NCBI GenBank assembly: GCA_038501785.1
Contig: JBAMJR010000065.1
Span: 7,554,501-7,618,500 of the forward strand
Direction of reading: 5' to 3'
DNA: 64,000 bases
Source of the DNA: Myoxocephalus aenaeus
Lineage: Eukaryota > Chordata > Actinopteri > Perciformes > Cottidae
Shown: positions 48,828 to 60,352 of the stretch, one piece after another
How positions within the stretch are numbered: the stretch's first letter is position 1
Layout of the letters: each line of letters opens with the position of its first letter
The notes under the pieces: model-generated
What the model was told of the DNA's origin: nothing
Seen by the model: the letters and a program-made list of their open reading frames with translations, nothing else
Database searches by the model: none
Made by a program: the position numbers and the translations under genes

Positions 48828-50754
48828 TTTCCATCTATTGTGCAGCACCCAATCTGAGACACACACACACACACACACACACATAAAGTTTACATTGGAT
48901 AGATTCTGGTCCGGACACAATCCCAGTGTTGATCGACCTCGCTCCCTTCTGACTGACAGGATGATTTGCACCGAGACGCTGCGGTGGGTTTTCAGTAAGC
49001 GTCAACATGTGCACCAAGGTCACATGGCCGTGCACTGAGATACACACACACACACACACACACAGACACACACACGCACACGCACACGCACACGCAAGCA
49101 ACTCAGGGACTGCAGAGGAAGATGAGAAGCAAAGGGAGACAATCGGAAAGAGAAGATGTGTAGGAAACACTAAACAGAGTGGAGCGGGCTTCTGGGAAAA
49201 TAATCCAACAATGGAATGAAAAGACTTGTTTCTGGGGAGGAAGTAAAAGCACAGAGAGGGTCTTCCAGTGTGATGTTTCAGGAGGAATGCATTGTTTTAA
49301 AGTGCTGTTGGCAGTGAGACTGAACAGGAGTCCTGGTCTGGGCTTTGAGCTGATATTCCTCAAACCTTAATGAGCTTTGTGTACAGTACAGAGAACCTCC
49401 GGCCGGAGGACGCATTGTTTTTCTCTCCGATACATCTGGAAAATAGCCACTCAATTATTAAGTACAGCTTAAGGGGGAAAAAAAGAGGACGAAATGTCTT
49501 TTACTGACCGAATCGCCTTTTGTTAAAACCCTCGCCGGACAGATGAGTGTGCGGCGGCGGGATTTAAACACGTGACCAAGTGCTCCGGACCTGATGTTGC
49601 AGCGAGAAGAGATTTTGAAGAGCTTTTGACCCTTTTTCTTCAGCTTTAGATCATAATGCAATAATGCACGAGCGTGTTCGACAAGAGCTCCTGTGTTGGG
49701 AGTGTCTTCTTGTGTTTCTCAAATCTCTGAATGGAGATTACTACAGTGTGTTGTTGTTGTTTCTTTTACAGTGTGTTGTGAAGAAGATCCACCATGCTCA
49801 TATCTGAGTGTTTAAAAGGTGAAAAAATGTCCATTGGAGATATAAAATCCTCATCTTTCTGGGTCAATACAGCGAATACTGGATGCTGCAATACCGTACA
49901 CACACACACACACACACACACACATGCACATATGAGGGATATGGCCGTGTGGGGTCCTCACAGGCAGCATTGCTGCTATCAGTTTTAATGTATGTCTCCC
50001 CATGCCAGCTTTCGGTTTTCTTTCGGAGACGTAAATTCTTTCGAGCGTAACATAATTCCCATTTTTTGGGCTCGAATGAGGGGAAATCTTTGAAGTGATA
50101 AAATGAGTGAAAAACCTAAATATTCTCTTTGACTGACATGCCGGTTTCTCAGGATTACGCAGTTCACTCACGCCTCAACACAACAACCTGGCCGTGAATA
50201 CTAACTCTGACGGGATCCCATCACGTTTACATTATTCCTTCTAACCGCCCAACAGAAATGACTTCAATGCATGTTTTTAAATATTTCTCAATATTTTTAA
50301 AGTGCCTTTGAGTTTCTTGAAAAGTCTAAGTCGAATAAAATGTATTATTACTATAATTATTACTATTATGGGGCACGTCTGCACCTCCTTTTCATTCGTA
50401 TTTACAGTCTTCTTTCCAGCGGCATTGTGGGATCTTTGTATTAAAGGAGCTTATGAGGAAGAGTGATGGTGGAATATGTTCAACATGTTACCTGCCAATA
50501 GTCTAAATAAGTGAATTTAATATGAATTTAAATACTGAACACACAACGTCGTTACGAATAGTTGAATAAATATATAAATAAGGCTCCCGCATGTTTAGCC
50601 GTGCTAGCGACACAGACGTAGGGATGTGAATTATAGATAATGACTATTGACGGACATTTTGCACAGATATCCCTGTTTCCTGCAGGAATGTGCTGCCGTG
50701 ACTTTTCCACCACATTACCCATTACCTGTGTATTCCAACGGGCAGCTCTCACAC
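46566..50754. other. Single-copy DNA with microsatellites; no gene seen
   Basis: No exon or RNA gene is recognised. TG and AC tracts lie at 48760-48823, 48859-48882, 49042-49095 and 49898-49924. A perfect CRE palindrome TGACGTCA lies at 48358-48365 after a (GATGACCC)n run, without promoter context. Confidence 0.45.
48760..48823. repeat. (TG)32 microsatellite
   Basis: A perfect TG tract of about 63 bp. An AC tract of opposite sense follows at 48859-48882, so the pair is an imperfect inverted repeat. Confidence 0.96.
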
Positions 50755-51245
50755 GCAGGAACATGTCCATGGCCGAAGAGCAAAGCCTCCTCTCTGAGAA
50801 ATGCACTTTTTGGTAAATTTCTTGCAGAATGCTATTTTTCTGAAGGATACCCAATACATAATAAAATAAATAAAATAAAATAAATAAATAAAATAAATAT
50901 ATGTATGTATAAAAAGAAGAAAAGCAATTTGATAAAATAAATAATAGAAGAAACAAATTATATATAAATAAGTATATCAATAACTACGACAAAAAAACAT
51001 GCAGGAACATGTCCATGGCCGAAGAGCAAAACCTCCTCTCTGAAAAATGTAAATTTCTTGCAGAATGCTATTTGTTCAGGATACCCAATAAAATAAAATA
51101 AATAGATATAAGATATTATTAAAATTAATATATGTATGTATAAAAAGTGAAGAAGAAAAAAATGTAATAAGACTTGATAAAATAAATAATTACAAAATAA
51201 AAAAAATAAAAATTATAAATAAGTATATCAATAACTACAACAACA
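50755..51245. repeat. 246-bp tandem duplication
   Basis: GCAGGAACATGTCCATGGCC occurs at 50755 and 51001. Similarity continues through CTTGCAGAATGCTATTT, (AAATAAAT)n and TAAGTATATCAATAACTAC to the end of each copy. The copies differ by several substitutions and by AT-rich length changes, so the duplication is not recent. Confidence 0.92.
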
Positions 51246-52255
51246 AAAAATCTGAAAAAAACAAAAAAACATTACAAAATGCTTTTTTTTTAAACCCCAC
51301 AAAACCCCCACAAAGTGCAGATAGGACGTTCCCGCCACTTTTCCTGGATCATATTGCAGATAGGAGGTCATGGATATGTATCACCACAGAGACGTTATTG
51401 TTGCCAACGCATGCTTGAATAGAAGAGCGAGAGCTCTCGAGGCCTCGCCGCTGTCGTTATCCCGCATTGGAAATGATGAATAGAGAGCAGAGTCGGCCTC
51501 ACATTTCTCTCAACGCGTTTCAGTAGCCTCTCACGGGGCAACGGCAGTAATTCATGTGTCGACACAGAGCATGTAATGGAACCATAATTGAAAAGTTGTA
51601 AAGAATTGCGTCTGAAGATAATATTTCAATCCGCATCTGTCTACAATCAAGACCGCTGTCTGAGAGAGAGAGAGCAGAAGAAAAAGAAGTGACACCTTGA
51701 TATACAGCGGCGGGAACAAAAGATCTCAACGGCCGATATTAGAGGCTCCAGCTGCACCGTTTAGCGATGCAGTCGCGTGAAGCTATGCATACAAATAGCA
51801 AATTGCAATAACTAGTCCGCCAGTTATCCCCGCCTCACTGAGGAGCAAGCAGAGTGCATAATTCTCCTTGTGGAGACGAAATCACCAGATAATACCTCCA
51901 GATGTAAACAGCGAGAACACCGTTCTTCAGGGAGGCCGTTGTTGGGCAAACACTCAGAATAATAGCATGTTTTTTTGGTTTTGTTCGAGAAAGTTTTCGA
52001 TAGCGGATGAACTAACCATTCGGACCATGCAGTGAAAAAGTCTCTCTTTTTGAACATTGATGGATGAGTTGGCACCGACAGTGACAGCGGAGTTATTTTG
52101 ATGTATTGTCACTACGCTGTTTAAAATCTGCTCAGTCGGTTGAGCGCGACGCCTCGGGGTGGGAATATTCTGGAAGCTGGGGCTGTGGAGCCACTCTGCT
52201 GTGCTTGAAGAGGGTTCAAAGGGTACAATCTCAAAAACAAGACACCAAAATTGTA
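51246..52255. other. Unassigned single-copy stretch
   Basis: No gene or named repeat is seen. Confidence 0.45.
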
Positions 52256-52582
52256 TACCGTAAAAGTCGGGTGACAAGCCGCTCCTACCTCTGGTCAGTG
52301 TCCCCGCTGTAGCAAGCTAGGAGCAGCGTTAGTTAGCGCTGCTGCTAGCTCCCCGCTCACGCTGCTAGCTCCCCGCTCATGCTGCTACTGCCCGCGTCCC
52401 CTCTGCCCAAGTCGGGTGTCGAGCCGGGGCTGGTCCCGCTAGCGGAAGTAAGTGGAGAGCTAGCGGAAGTAAGGGGAGAGCTAGCGGAAGTTAGCGGGGA
52501 ACTAGCATGAGCGCCAGCTGGCTACAGCAAACAGGGACACTGACCGAAGGTAGTAGCGGCGTGTGACCCGACTTTTACGGCA
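52256..52582. mobile_element. Palindromic MITE, copy 3
   Basis: Begins TACCGTAAAAGTCGGGTGAC and ends GTGACCCGACTTTTACGGCA. The arms are inverted over about 60 bp. The interior shares TGCCCGCGTCCCCTCTGCCC and AAGTCGGGTGTCGAGCC with copy 1. About 327 bp long, non-coding. The left terminus is perfect TACCG; the right has one change (CGGCA for CGGTA). Confidence 0.85.
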
Positions 52583-53527
52583 TTTGGATTGTTGGAAATG
52601 TTTCCAGCTCATCACCGAAGCCGAGTTAAGAGTTAACTGCTTTGCACGGCAACAGTTCGCCTCGTCACCGAGCTGCTGGACTTTCAAAAATATATATATA
52701 TTCACAGCTGTTGGACAAACTTGACCTGACGCGTCAAACGTGTGTCTGACGTGGAGCCGCCCCAAAAGGACACTCGGGGGTCGCGTCCCTTTGTACCTTT
52801 AAGTGGGCCTCGTCTGTTCTTCCAGCAGCGCGTGGAAGCGTCTTGATCGCCCGTGTTTGGGCTCCCGGTGGGCTCCTCTGCATACTAATGCTGCCGTTTT
52901 GATAGAACGCTCGGCCTCCGGGGGCCCGCCGCTATCACCTTTCTTCTGCTGCCAAGCAGAGGCGCCATCGAATACACTGGCTGAGCGTGTGACTGACATG
53001 TGGGGGAGGAGAGCGAGCCTGATAACAGGAGCGTGCCTCTGCGTAGTGTGTGTAACTACAATGTGTGTGTGTGTGTGTGTGAGCACAGAGGCATGTCCAA
53101 GACTGCAATGCGTCAGGATGCCACATGCAAACCCGGCTCCTGGCAGCAACTTACAAGGCCTGTATGTTGTGCAAGACAACAACAACAAAAAAGAGAAAGA
53201 AAACGTGCCACGAACACATGCCAGCCATTCTGCCTGGGAGCTGGCATGGATGTGAAGAAAATTCTGAATATTTTAGGTCCGTGTGGGTGTGTGTATGTGA
53301 GAGGTGGAGAGAGACACAAAGAGTGTTGGCTTGGTAGCGGCTCGCTATAGGGAGATCTTTTCTCTGTGTAGCTGTGCTGCGCCCACGAGGGAATGCACAC
53401 AGAGACGTGCAGCCGGGGAAACTCACCGCACTGCTGATAGAAGGAGCACGAGCTCAGGCTGTATGCGCAGGAAGTGATTAAACGAGAGGGAATTATATCA
53501 ATTTGACAATGGATCAACTGGTAAAAC
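52583..53527. other. Unassigned single-copy stretch
   Basis: No gene is seen. The 129- and 150-codon open frames on opposite strands around 52799-53255 have no domain and overlap a GT tract at 53061-53082. Confidence 0.45.
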
Positions 53528-53689
53528 AATTTATTTCGGCATTCTCCTCTTTGGAAGCAGAAAAATAACGTTTATTTTTTATAAACGATTAAAGTTTCTA
53601 CAAGGAACGTACATTTTGTGTTGACTTTGGCGGCACCTGTGGACAAACACAGTAGTGTTTCCATCGTGTCGTTTCGATCTGCGGCTCTA

Positions 53690-53720
<31 letters not shown>

Positions 53721-54400
53721 GGCTGTGGACAATTGTGATGGGCAATTTATTTTAGTCATGCTCCTCTTTGGAAGCAGAATAAAAGGTACATTTGTATTTT
53801 ATAAACGATTATAGTTACTTCAAGGAACGTATATTTTGTGTTGGCTTTGGGGCCCCCTGTGGACAAACACGGTAGTGTTTCCCACGAGCGGCGCGCCTCG
53901 TGTCGTGCCGTTATAACCCGCGGCTCTAATTATTATTATTATTATTAACTTATGCTGTGGAAAATTGCGATGGGCAATTGTTTTGTCATGCTCCTCCTTG
54001 GAAGCAGAATAAAAGGTATATTTTTATTTTTATAAACGATTAAAGTTACTACAAGGGTTATATATGTTATATATATATATATATATGGTTATATGTGTTT
54101 CTATTGTTTCGTGTCGTTACGATCTGCGGCTCTAATTATTATTATTATTATCATTAACTTAGGTTGTGGAAAATTGTGATGGGCAATTTATTTTGTCATG
54201 CTCCTCTTTGGAAGCAGAATAAAAGGTACATTTGTATTTTATATAACGATTAAAGTTACTACAAGGAACGTACATTTCGTGTTGGCATTGGCGCCCCCTG
54301 TGGACAAACACGGTAGTGTTTCCCACGAGCGTCGCGCCTCGTGTCGTGCCGTTACAACCCGCGGCTCTAATTATTATTATTATCAACTTAGGCTGTGGAA
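53528..54400. repeat. Four tandem copies of a 210-230-bp unit
   Basis: The word CTCCTCTTTGGAAGCAG occurs at 53544, 53761, 53991 (CTCCTCCTTGG) and 54201, spacings 217, 230 and 210 bp. Each unit continues with TAAACGATTAAAGTTACTAC, CAAGGAACGTA, CCCCTGTGGACAAACAC and GCGGCTCTAATTATTATT, and ends in an ATT tract of variable length. The third copy has replaced its middle with a TA tract. Units are non-coding. Confidence 0.93.
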
Positions 54401-54525
54401 AATTGTGATGTGCACACGATTACGATTTAATAAACTAAACGAAATCATTTCACAACATCCAACAGCTTGATGCTGAGAATCACAGTTAGTCTCTGACCTT
54501 AAACAGCTGTTTGTGATGTCCCCGT

Positions 54526-54566
<41 letters not shown>

Positions 54567-55190
54567 GTTCACAGAAACCGCTCTCTGTGGTGGAGTGTTT
54601 ACTGTTTTCATATTCACGGTACAAACAGTACACACATGTGCTAACTGTAAGTCGCTCATTATATTCACAGAAGTAAAAACAAGGTCGCTGGTTCGATGGC
54701 ACATCAAAGCGCCGCTCCATCAGCGTCTCTGAGGCTGGCGCTGCAGGTGCAGAGGATTTACCGCAGCGAGGAGCCCGATAAGTCCTGCTCAGTATTCATG
54801 CGGAAGGAGAACAAAATGAGTACACGTCCTCCAAAAAGGACTTAGCGCCTCCGTGTTCACAGCGGCCGCGGAGTGAGTCAGAAGAATCCTCCCGCCTCGG
54901 CCCGCTAAGCCGCCCTGGTGCTCATGTTCATGCACTGCAGGCTAATGGGCTCCAGCGGGGAATCCTTAAGAAGTGTGTCTTCATGTCAGGTTTTTAAAAA
55001 AATATATAAAAAATGTTCTCATTATGCAAAGTTCTTGAAGATTTTTTGAGGACGACGAGTTTGAAGTTCTGGTTGTAATGATGGCTCAGCTCGTTAATAT
55101 GCTGGTGGAACCCAACGGGTTTGGGCAACGGGAAAAATCCAAAGATGAAATATTTTGAGCAAAAAAAAAGTCATAATATCACAACTATAA

Positions 55191-55194
<4 letters not shown>
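54401..55194. other. Unassigned stretch with a CA tract
   Basis: A CA tract lies at 54533-54564. The GC-richer patch at 54720-54960 is non-repetitive and could hold a regulatory element, but no exon is recognised. Confidence 0.4.
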
Positions 55195-55286
<92 letters not shown>

Positions 55287-55315
55287 GTATATACACATCT
55301 ACACACACATATATC

Positions 55316-55402
<87 letters not shown>

Positions 55403-55415
55403 TATATACACATAT

Positions 55416-55478
<63 letters not shown>

Positions 55479-55492
55479 TATATATATATAGT
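55195..55492. repeat. Alternating (TA)n/(CA)n block repeat
   Basis: TA and CA/TACACA blocks alternate at least three times over 300 bp: TA, CA, a TATACAGTATATACACAT linker, CA, TA, the linker again, TA, CA. The linker TATACAGTATATACACAT recurs at about 55281 and 55397, so a unit of roughly 115 bp has been duplicated. Confidence 0.93.
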
Positions 55493-56324
55493 GTATATTA
55501 GCATCTTTTAACATGAACTTATCGATATACAGTGGTATACAGAGGTACAAAAAGCACAGTATTCATATTCTGAAGTCCAAACTACAATAAAATACTCAAA
55601 TGACAGATTAGAGGCCCGTGGGGAAACAGTTCATGACATGAAGACCACTGCAGTTCAAGAACCTCACAGTACAACTGTTATAACCGCATCATGTTGTAGC
55701 CATAAACACAAGGAGAAATGATACACGGGGGAAATATTGTTGTGAGGAACAGTTTCACTTAACAGAAGACACAAAGTGGATCCAGATGTTTTCTAACAGA
55801 ACTTATTGCGAAAATCATTTAATTTGACTGCATGACTGCTGCTGAGACAGCTGCTCGGGAAGAAATACCAACAAATTACAAAATAATACAATCGAAATTC
55901 AAGTTTCCATAAAAAAAAACTATCAGGACGTTTTATGTAAATAATAATAATTATGATCATTGTTTTTTTCCCCCTATTATGCATTATCAAATAATATATA
56001 ACATGCATATGTGATGTGCAGAAGTTCAGGAGGAACTTTAAAAGCAAACAATACTGAAATAAAAATAAAAAAGTGGGATACTACAGAAGCTCTTAGTGAT
56101 GGTGGATAATCATCCACAGCCACACGGTGTGAACATAACACTCAAGGACACGAAGGCGTCTCCTCCTTCCACACGAGGGTGATTCAGATAAACATGTCCT
56201 GTACTTTGTGGGAGTGTGTGGGTGAAATGTGCTCGTTGTGTGCCGATGAACAATGGAGCAGCATCACATTATAGTCATTTGGCTTTTTATCACATTATGC
56301 ATTTAGACCAATCGACCAACCTCG

Positions 56325-56364
56325 GAATGAATGAATGAATGAATGAATGAATGAATGAATGAAT
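56325..56364. repeat. (GAAT)10 microsatellite
   Basis: Ten perfect tetranucleotide units. Confidence 0.95.
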
Positions 56365-57047
56365 GGCCAACCTGCTCTACCAACCTTCCTCGTTTCACCT
56401 TGAAAGCTCTGGAGAGAGTGAAGCGCAGACATCTTAGCTGTGGGCTCCAAACACCACTTTGCACGTTTTTTTTAATCTCTCCATCCACAAAAAAAGTATG
56501 CCACAACAACGTAAAGACACAATCACCTCATTCAGGGAAAATCCCGAGCTCTCAACCAATCGCAGGCCTCATCGGGCCTTTGTGTGGAGGTTGATGGAAG
56601 ATCTGCCGGCTCGGTGATTGCTGAGGACCTGCGAGTCGAGTCGGACATAAGAGAGGCCGAGGGAGAAGATGGGGTGCCGGAGTGGCCGTGATTGAAAAGT
56701 GTTTTTCTGCTGCCTGAAGCATTATTCCTCGTTCGGTCGGAAGAGTAATGCATCTATCAGTGTTGACGGCCGACTATAGGCAGTCCAGCAACTGCAAAAT
56801 AATAATAACACAAAAGAAACCTGTGTGCACGCTGCGGTCCGCCATTCTTTTTGGGGACTTAGATGGTCCTGCAGGTGAAGATGAATCACGCAATTAGTGG
56901 ATCAGTGAATATTATACTATATGTATATAGATATTACAATATATATAATCAGTCAAATTCATCTTTAACTGTGCTTTAGTGAGAAAAAAAACTGAGTTTG
57001 TATTCACCATTATGGTGTGTCATGATATATATTGACCATAATGGACC

Positions 57048-57049
<2 letters not shown>

Positions 57050-57112
<63 letters not shown>
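57050..57112. repeat. (AT)31 microsatellite
   Basis: A perfect AT tract of 62-63 bp. Confidence 0.96.
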
Positions 57113-57118
<6 letters not shown>

Positions 57119-58083
57119 GATGTCAGACTTCCTAAGACTAGCTCTTAGCAGCTTTTAAGCACAATAAAAACACTTTTATTATTGTCCCGCCAAAATAAGT
57201 TTGAGCGTGTTGGTTGATCGAAGGTGGAACGAAAACCTTCTCACAAAATGGAAGCACTTATTTGTACTTTTACTTTGCGTTTTACTCTCTCAAATATTGT
57301 TCTTGCTCTGAGACGCGTACTTTATCATATATAATACTTCGATGTCCCTGGAACTCCTCTCACGCGTCGTTTTCACCTTTTTTCTTACAACAGGTTTCAC
57401 GGCGAAATAAAGTTGAGATAACCTTAAAATATAAGCCCCTGGAGGGGCAGAGGAGATGTGATGCAGCAAAAGGCTGTGACCCCGCTTCAAAACCCACAAC
57501 ACAACCCAAACCCGCTCGTCCGCTCCTCGCCTCCTTCAACCCGTCTTCCTCACGAGGTTCAGCCCTGAACCCTTTGAGCTCAAACCTCACCCAGGACCCG
57601 GAGCCTCATGCCGCTCCATCGCTCCTCCGCAGATGTGTCTTCTTCCACACCGGCCTGAGAGAACGAGAGGTGGGGGAGGGGAGGTATGCGAGCAGGAAGC
57701 ACGGCAGCTCCCATTCCTCATGCGCGCTGTTGCCAAAGCAAACGCCTTTGTAGTCGGGGAAGTGTTCCCCTTGTTTTTGCTCTCAGCGAAGTCCCACTGA
57801 GATTTAATTTATTATCTTCAAATGCACCGTGTAATGAACAATACGGGCGCACAAATATATAAACATACAGTAGGAGGGAGAGCGGCAAACGCAAGAAGCG
57901 CCGAAACCAGAACGGCGCGCAAAACACACAAATTGTTTGTTTATGAATGGGCAACGTGCTGATTGTTCCCATATTTGCACATGATTCTTGGCACATTGAT
58001 TATTAAAAGGAACCCCAGGGAGAAAAATATTAAAATGCTGTTGCGCTGATTAAATCCCAGTTTGCTACGTGTAAAGAAACACA

Positions 58084-58084
<1 letters not shown>

Positions 58085-58125
<41 letters not shown>
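58085..58125. repeat. (TA)20 microsatellite
   Basis: A perfect TA tract. Confidence 0.95.
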
Positions 58126-58127
<2 letters not shown>

Positions 58128-58463
58128 TACAGGATATATCTCACGGATACAGAACGGCATGAACAACGATTCATATCTTGCATTTTGTTTGTTTGCGATT
58201 CCTTTTTTCTTGCTAGAAACATCTGACCGGCCAAATCAAACCTCATGGTGGGCCAGCTTTTGGCCCGCGGGCCCCGCTTTGGGCAGCGGCCCCCGGTATA
58301 TATAGTCTTCACTGACATGTTCCTGTTTGGTGACATTGAACCGTCCTCTGAGGAAGAACCCACGGTGGGATCCTCCCCCAGGACTTAAGGGTCAGCGGCG
58401 CGGAGCAGATCGAGGCCCTGTGTGTTAACGGGTCACGCGTGTGCACAGCGAGAGACTCAGTCT

Positions 58464-58530
58464 TTCTTCTTCTTCTTCTTCTTCTTCTTCTTCTTCTTCT
58501 TCTTCTTCTTCTTCTTCTTCTTCTTCTTCT
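58464..58530. repeat. (CTT)22 trinucleotide repeat
   Basis: A perfect CTT/GAA tract of about 67 bp, a polypurine/polypyrimidine mirror repeat of the kind that can form triplex DNA. Poly-Leu, poly-Ser and poly-Arg frames through it are artefacts. Confidence 0.96.
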
Positions 58531-58840
58531 GAAGACCCGAAAATTGGCTTTCTTCCTCTCTTCCGTGCCCTGCTCTCTCTTTCTCACCTTTCCTTTATCT
58601 GGAAACATTTTTTCCCCCTTTCCAAGAATAACAATAGTCCTTCATACAAAAGGTATCACTTCTAAATTGTGTATTTTCTTTCACAGTTACAGTCGTCTCT
58701 TCGACGCAATTTTTTTAGATTGAATGCGTCAGATCGGATCTCACTAGTTTGCCGATGTGCGGCTGTAAAACTGCGTCTAAACTCATTTTATTTCCTCTAA
58801 ATGCTTCACAATAAAATGCCTCCATTCTACTCAAGATTAA

Positions 58841-59060
58841 AGATATTTTTTATGTCATATGCACAGATAACAGACAGTCACTCTGTACAATGAAAAGCTG
58901 ATTTTGCTGGGTCCTCCTAACACACAGAAATTACAATAAAAAAGGTAAAAGATGAATACAAATAAGGCACAAAATATAGTAATAGTATTGCACAAAAATA
59001 AGGCACAAAAATGTGAAGACAGTATTGCACAGTCAGTGTATAAAGTATTGCACTATGCAT
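58841..59060. mobile_element. Probable LINE-derived fragment
   Basis: AGATTAAAGATATTTTTTAT, GTCATATGCACAGATAACAG and GTCACTCTGTACAATGAAAA are followed by repeated AATAAGGCACAAAA and AGTATTGCACA words. It resembles a common teleost retroelement fragment I recall, but I cannot fix its clade or orientation. Confidence 0.45.
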
Positions 59061-60352
59061 TGCTACTTCCTCCCAGCAGTTTATTTATACACTGAGGATG
59101 GAAAAACGTTTTCCGATACATTGTTCCCAATAAAAGTAACTTGTTCTTTATGTATTTTAAAAGCTGTTTTTTTTAAAGCGGCGACTCCTCTCCTCCCGAG
59201 ACGATGCAGGCGTCCGTTTGATGAATCGTCTGACGCCCGCCACGCCGGCCACACCTCACCTCAGAGTTAACGGGAGCCAGGCCACCTCGACAGGGGGTCT
59301 CTGCCGATCCCCCCCCAAAAAAAGAAATCCAATCTCAGAGCGAATACGGACTTGACAGCTTAATGCGTCCCGCCGTCATCGCGTGACGAAAGGCGCTCAG
59401 GAAGGAGAAGCGTGGCCTCGGCCTGTATTTTATTTCTAGCATGAGAAATAATAAATGTTTTGTCTGACGATAAAGTATTACTACATTTCATAATATTGAC
59501 ATATATAAGATATAGTGTGACTTTCTGTACATTTATAGATTGAATAACCAAATGTAAGTGTCTTTTTTTTTCTGAATGCCTAAAAGAATCATGGCACTCC
59601 ATGCAAGAAAATCACAGAAATCCAATAAAGCCGTCGAGCCCATTAATTTATGCGACTGACCACAATAACTTAGCAGCAGTGGAGATATTAAAAGGGATTG
59701 CGAAGACTGGAAAACTCTGACGTCTCACAAATTCCATTGTATATATTACCTCAGGTAAGATTCTTTCCACTCTGTGTCTGTTAGATGAATACATATATAT
59801 ATTACACAGTAAGCTGCATATGCTGCTGCAGACTCTTGGCCCACTTTGAGCTCCATCACACTGTCTAAAGCTTCCATTCTTGGCTTCTTCCCCAACCCTT
59901 GCTGCTGCATCTGTCTCCAATCACACCAATTAAACGTCGGTCTGCCAAAAGGGGAAAAAAGAAGAAGAAGAAGAAAAAAAAGGAGTTTTTTCCGCTCACA
60001 CATACTGTAAATTCACTTCCCTCACATCTATCCATTTCCCCCTCACCAGTTCCTCCAGGAATGCAGACCTTTTAAAAGGCTGGCAGCATGCGGCCCGTTG
60101 ATCTGGAGCCGGTCCAGCCGGTGGTGAGAGGAGGGACCGGCAGCGTCCCTGTGGCTGACTAATGTCCGAGTGTAAATCAACTGGAGGAGAGAGAGAAGGT
60201 CAAACAGAAAGGAGCCGCTGAGGAAGAGGTAGATGTTTACTGCAGATTACATTTCAGACGCAAGATCTCTGCGCCGCACGATTTTGCTTTTTTTAAGACG
60301 ACACGTGAAAGTGAGCCGAAGCTCTTCTGATTTGATCTGTTAAAGACCTGCG
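59061..60352. other. Unassigned single-copy stretch
   Basis: No exon, RNA gene or named repeat is seen. Confidence 0.45.

Larger units (their letters stand above)
55496..58840. other. Single-copy DNA with microsatellites; no gene seen
   Basis: No exon or RNA gene is recognised. GAAT, AT and CTT tracts are listed separately. The 179-codon frame at 57214-57753 has no recognisable domain and lies between two AT microsatellites. It is not supported as a gene. Confidence 0.45.

Noticed and set aside
38191..52582. 7-kb segmental triplication inferred from equal MITE spacing
   Set aside because: The bases immediately flanking the three MITEs show no similarity, so independent insertions explain the data better.
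57214..57753. 179-codon plus-strand open frame as a host gene
   Set aside because: No recognisable domain, a low-complexity C-terminal half and no splice or conservation evidence.
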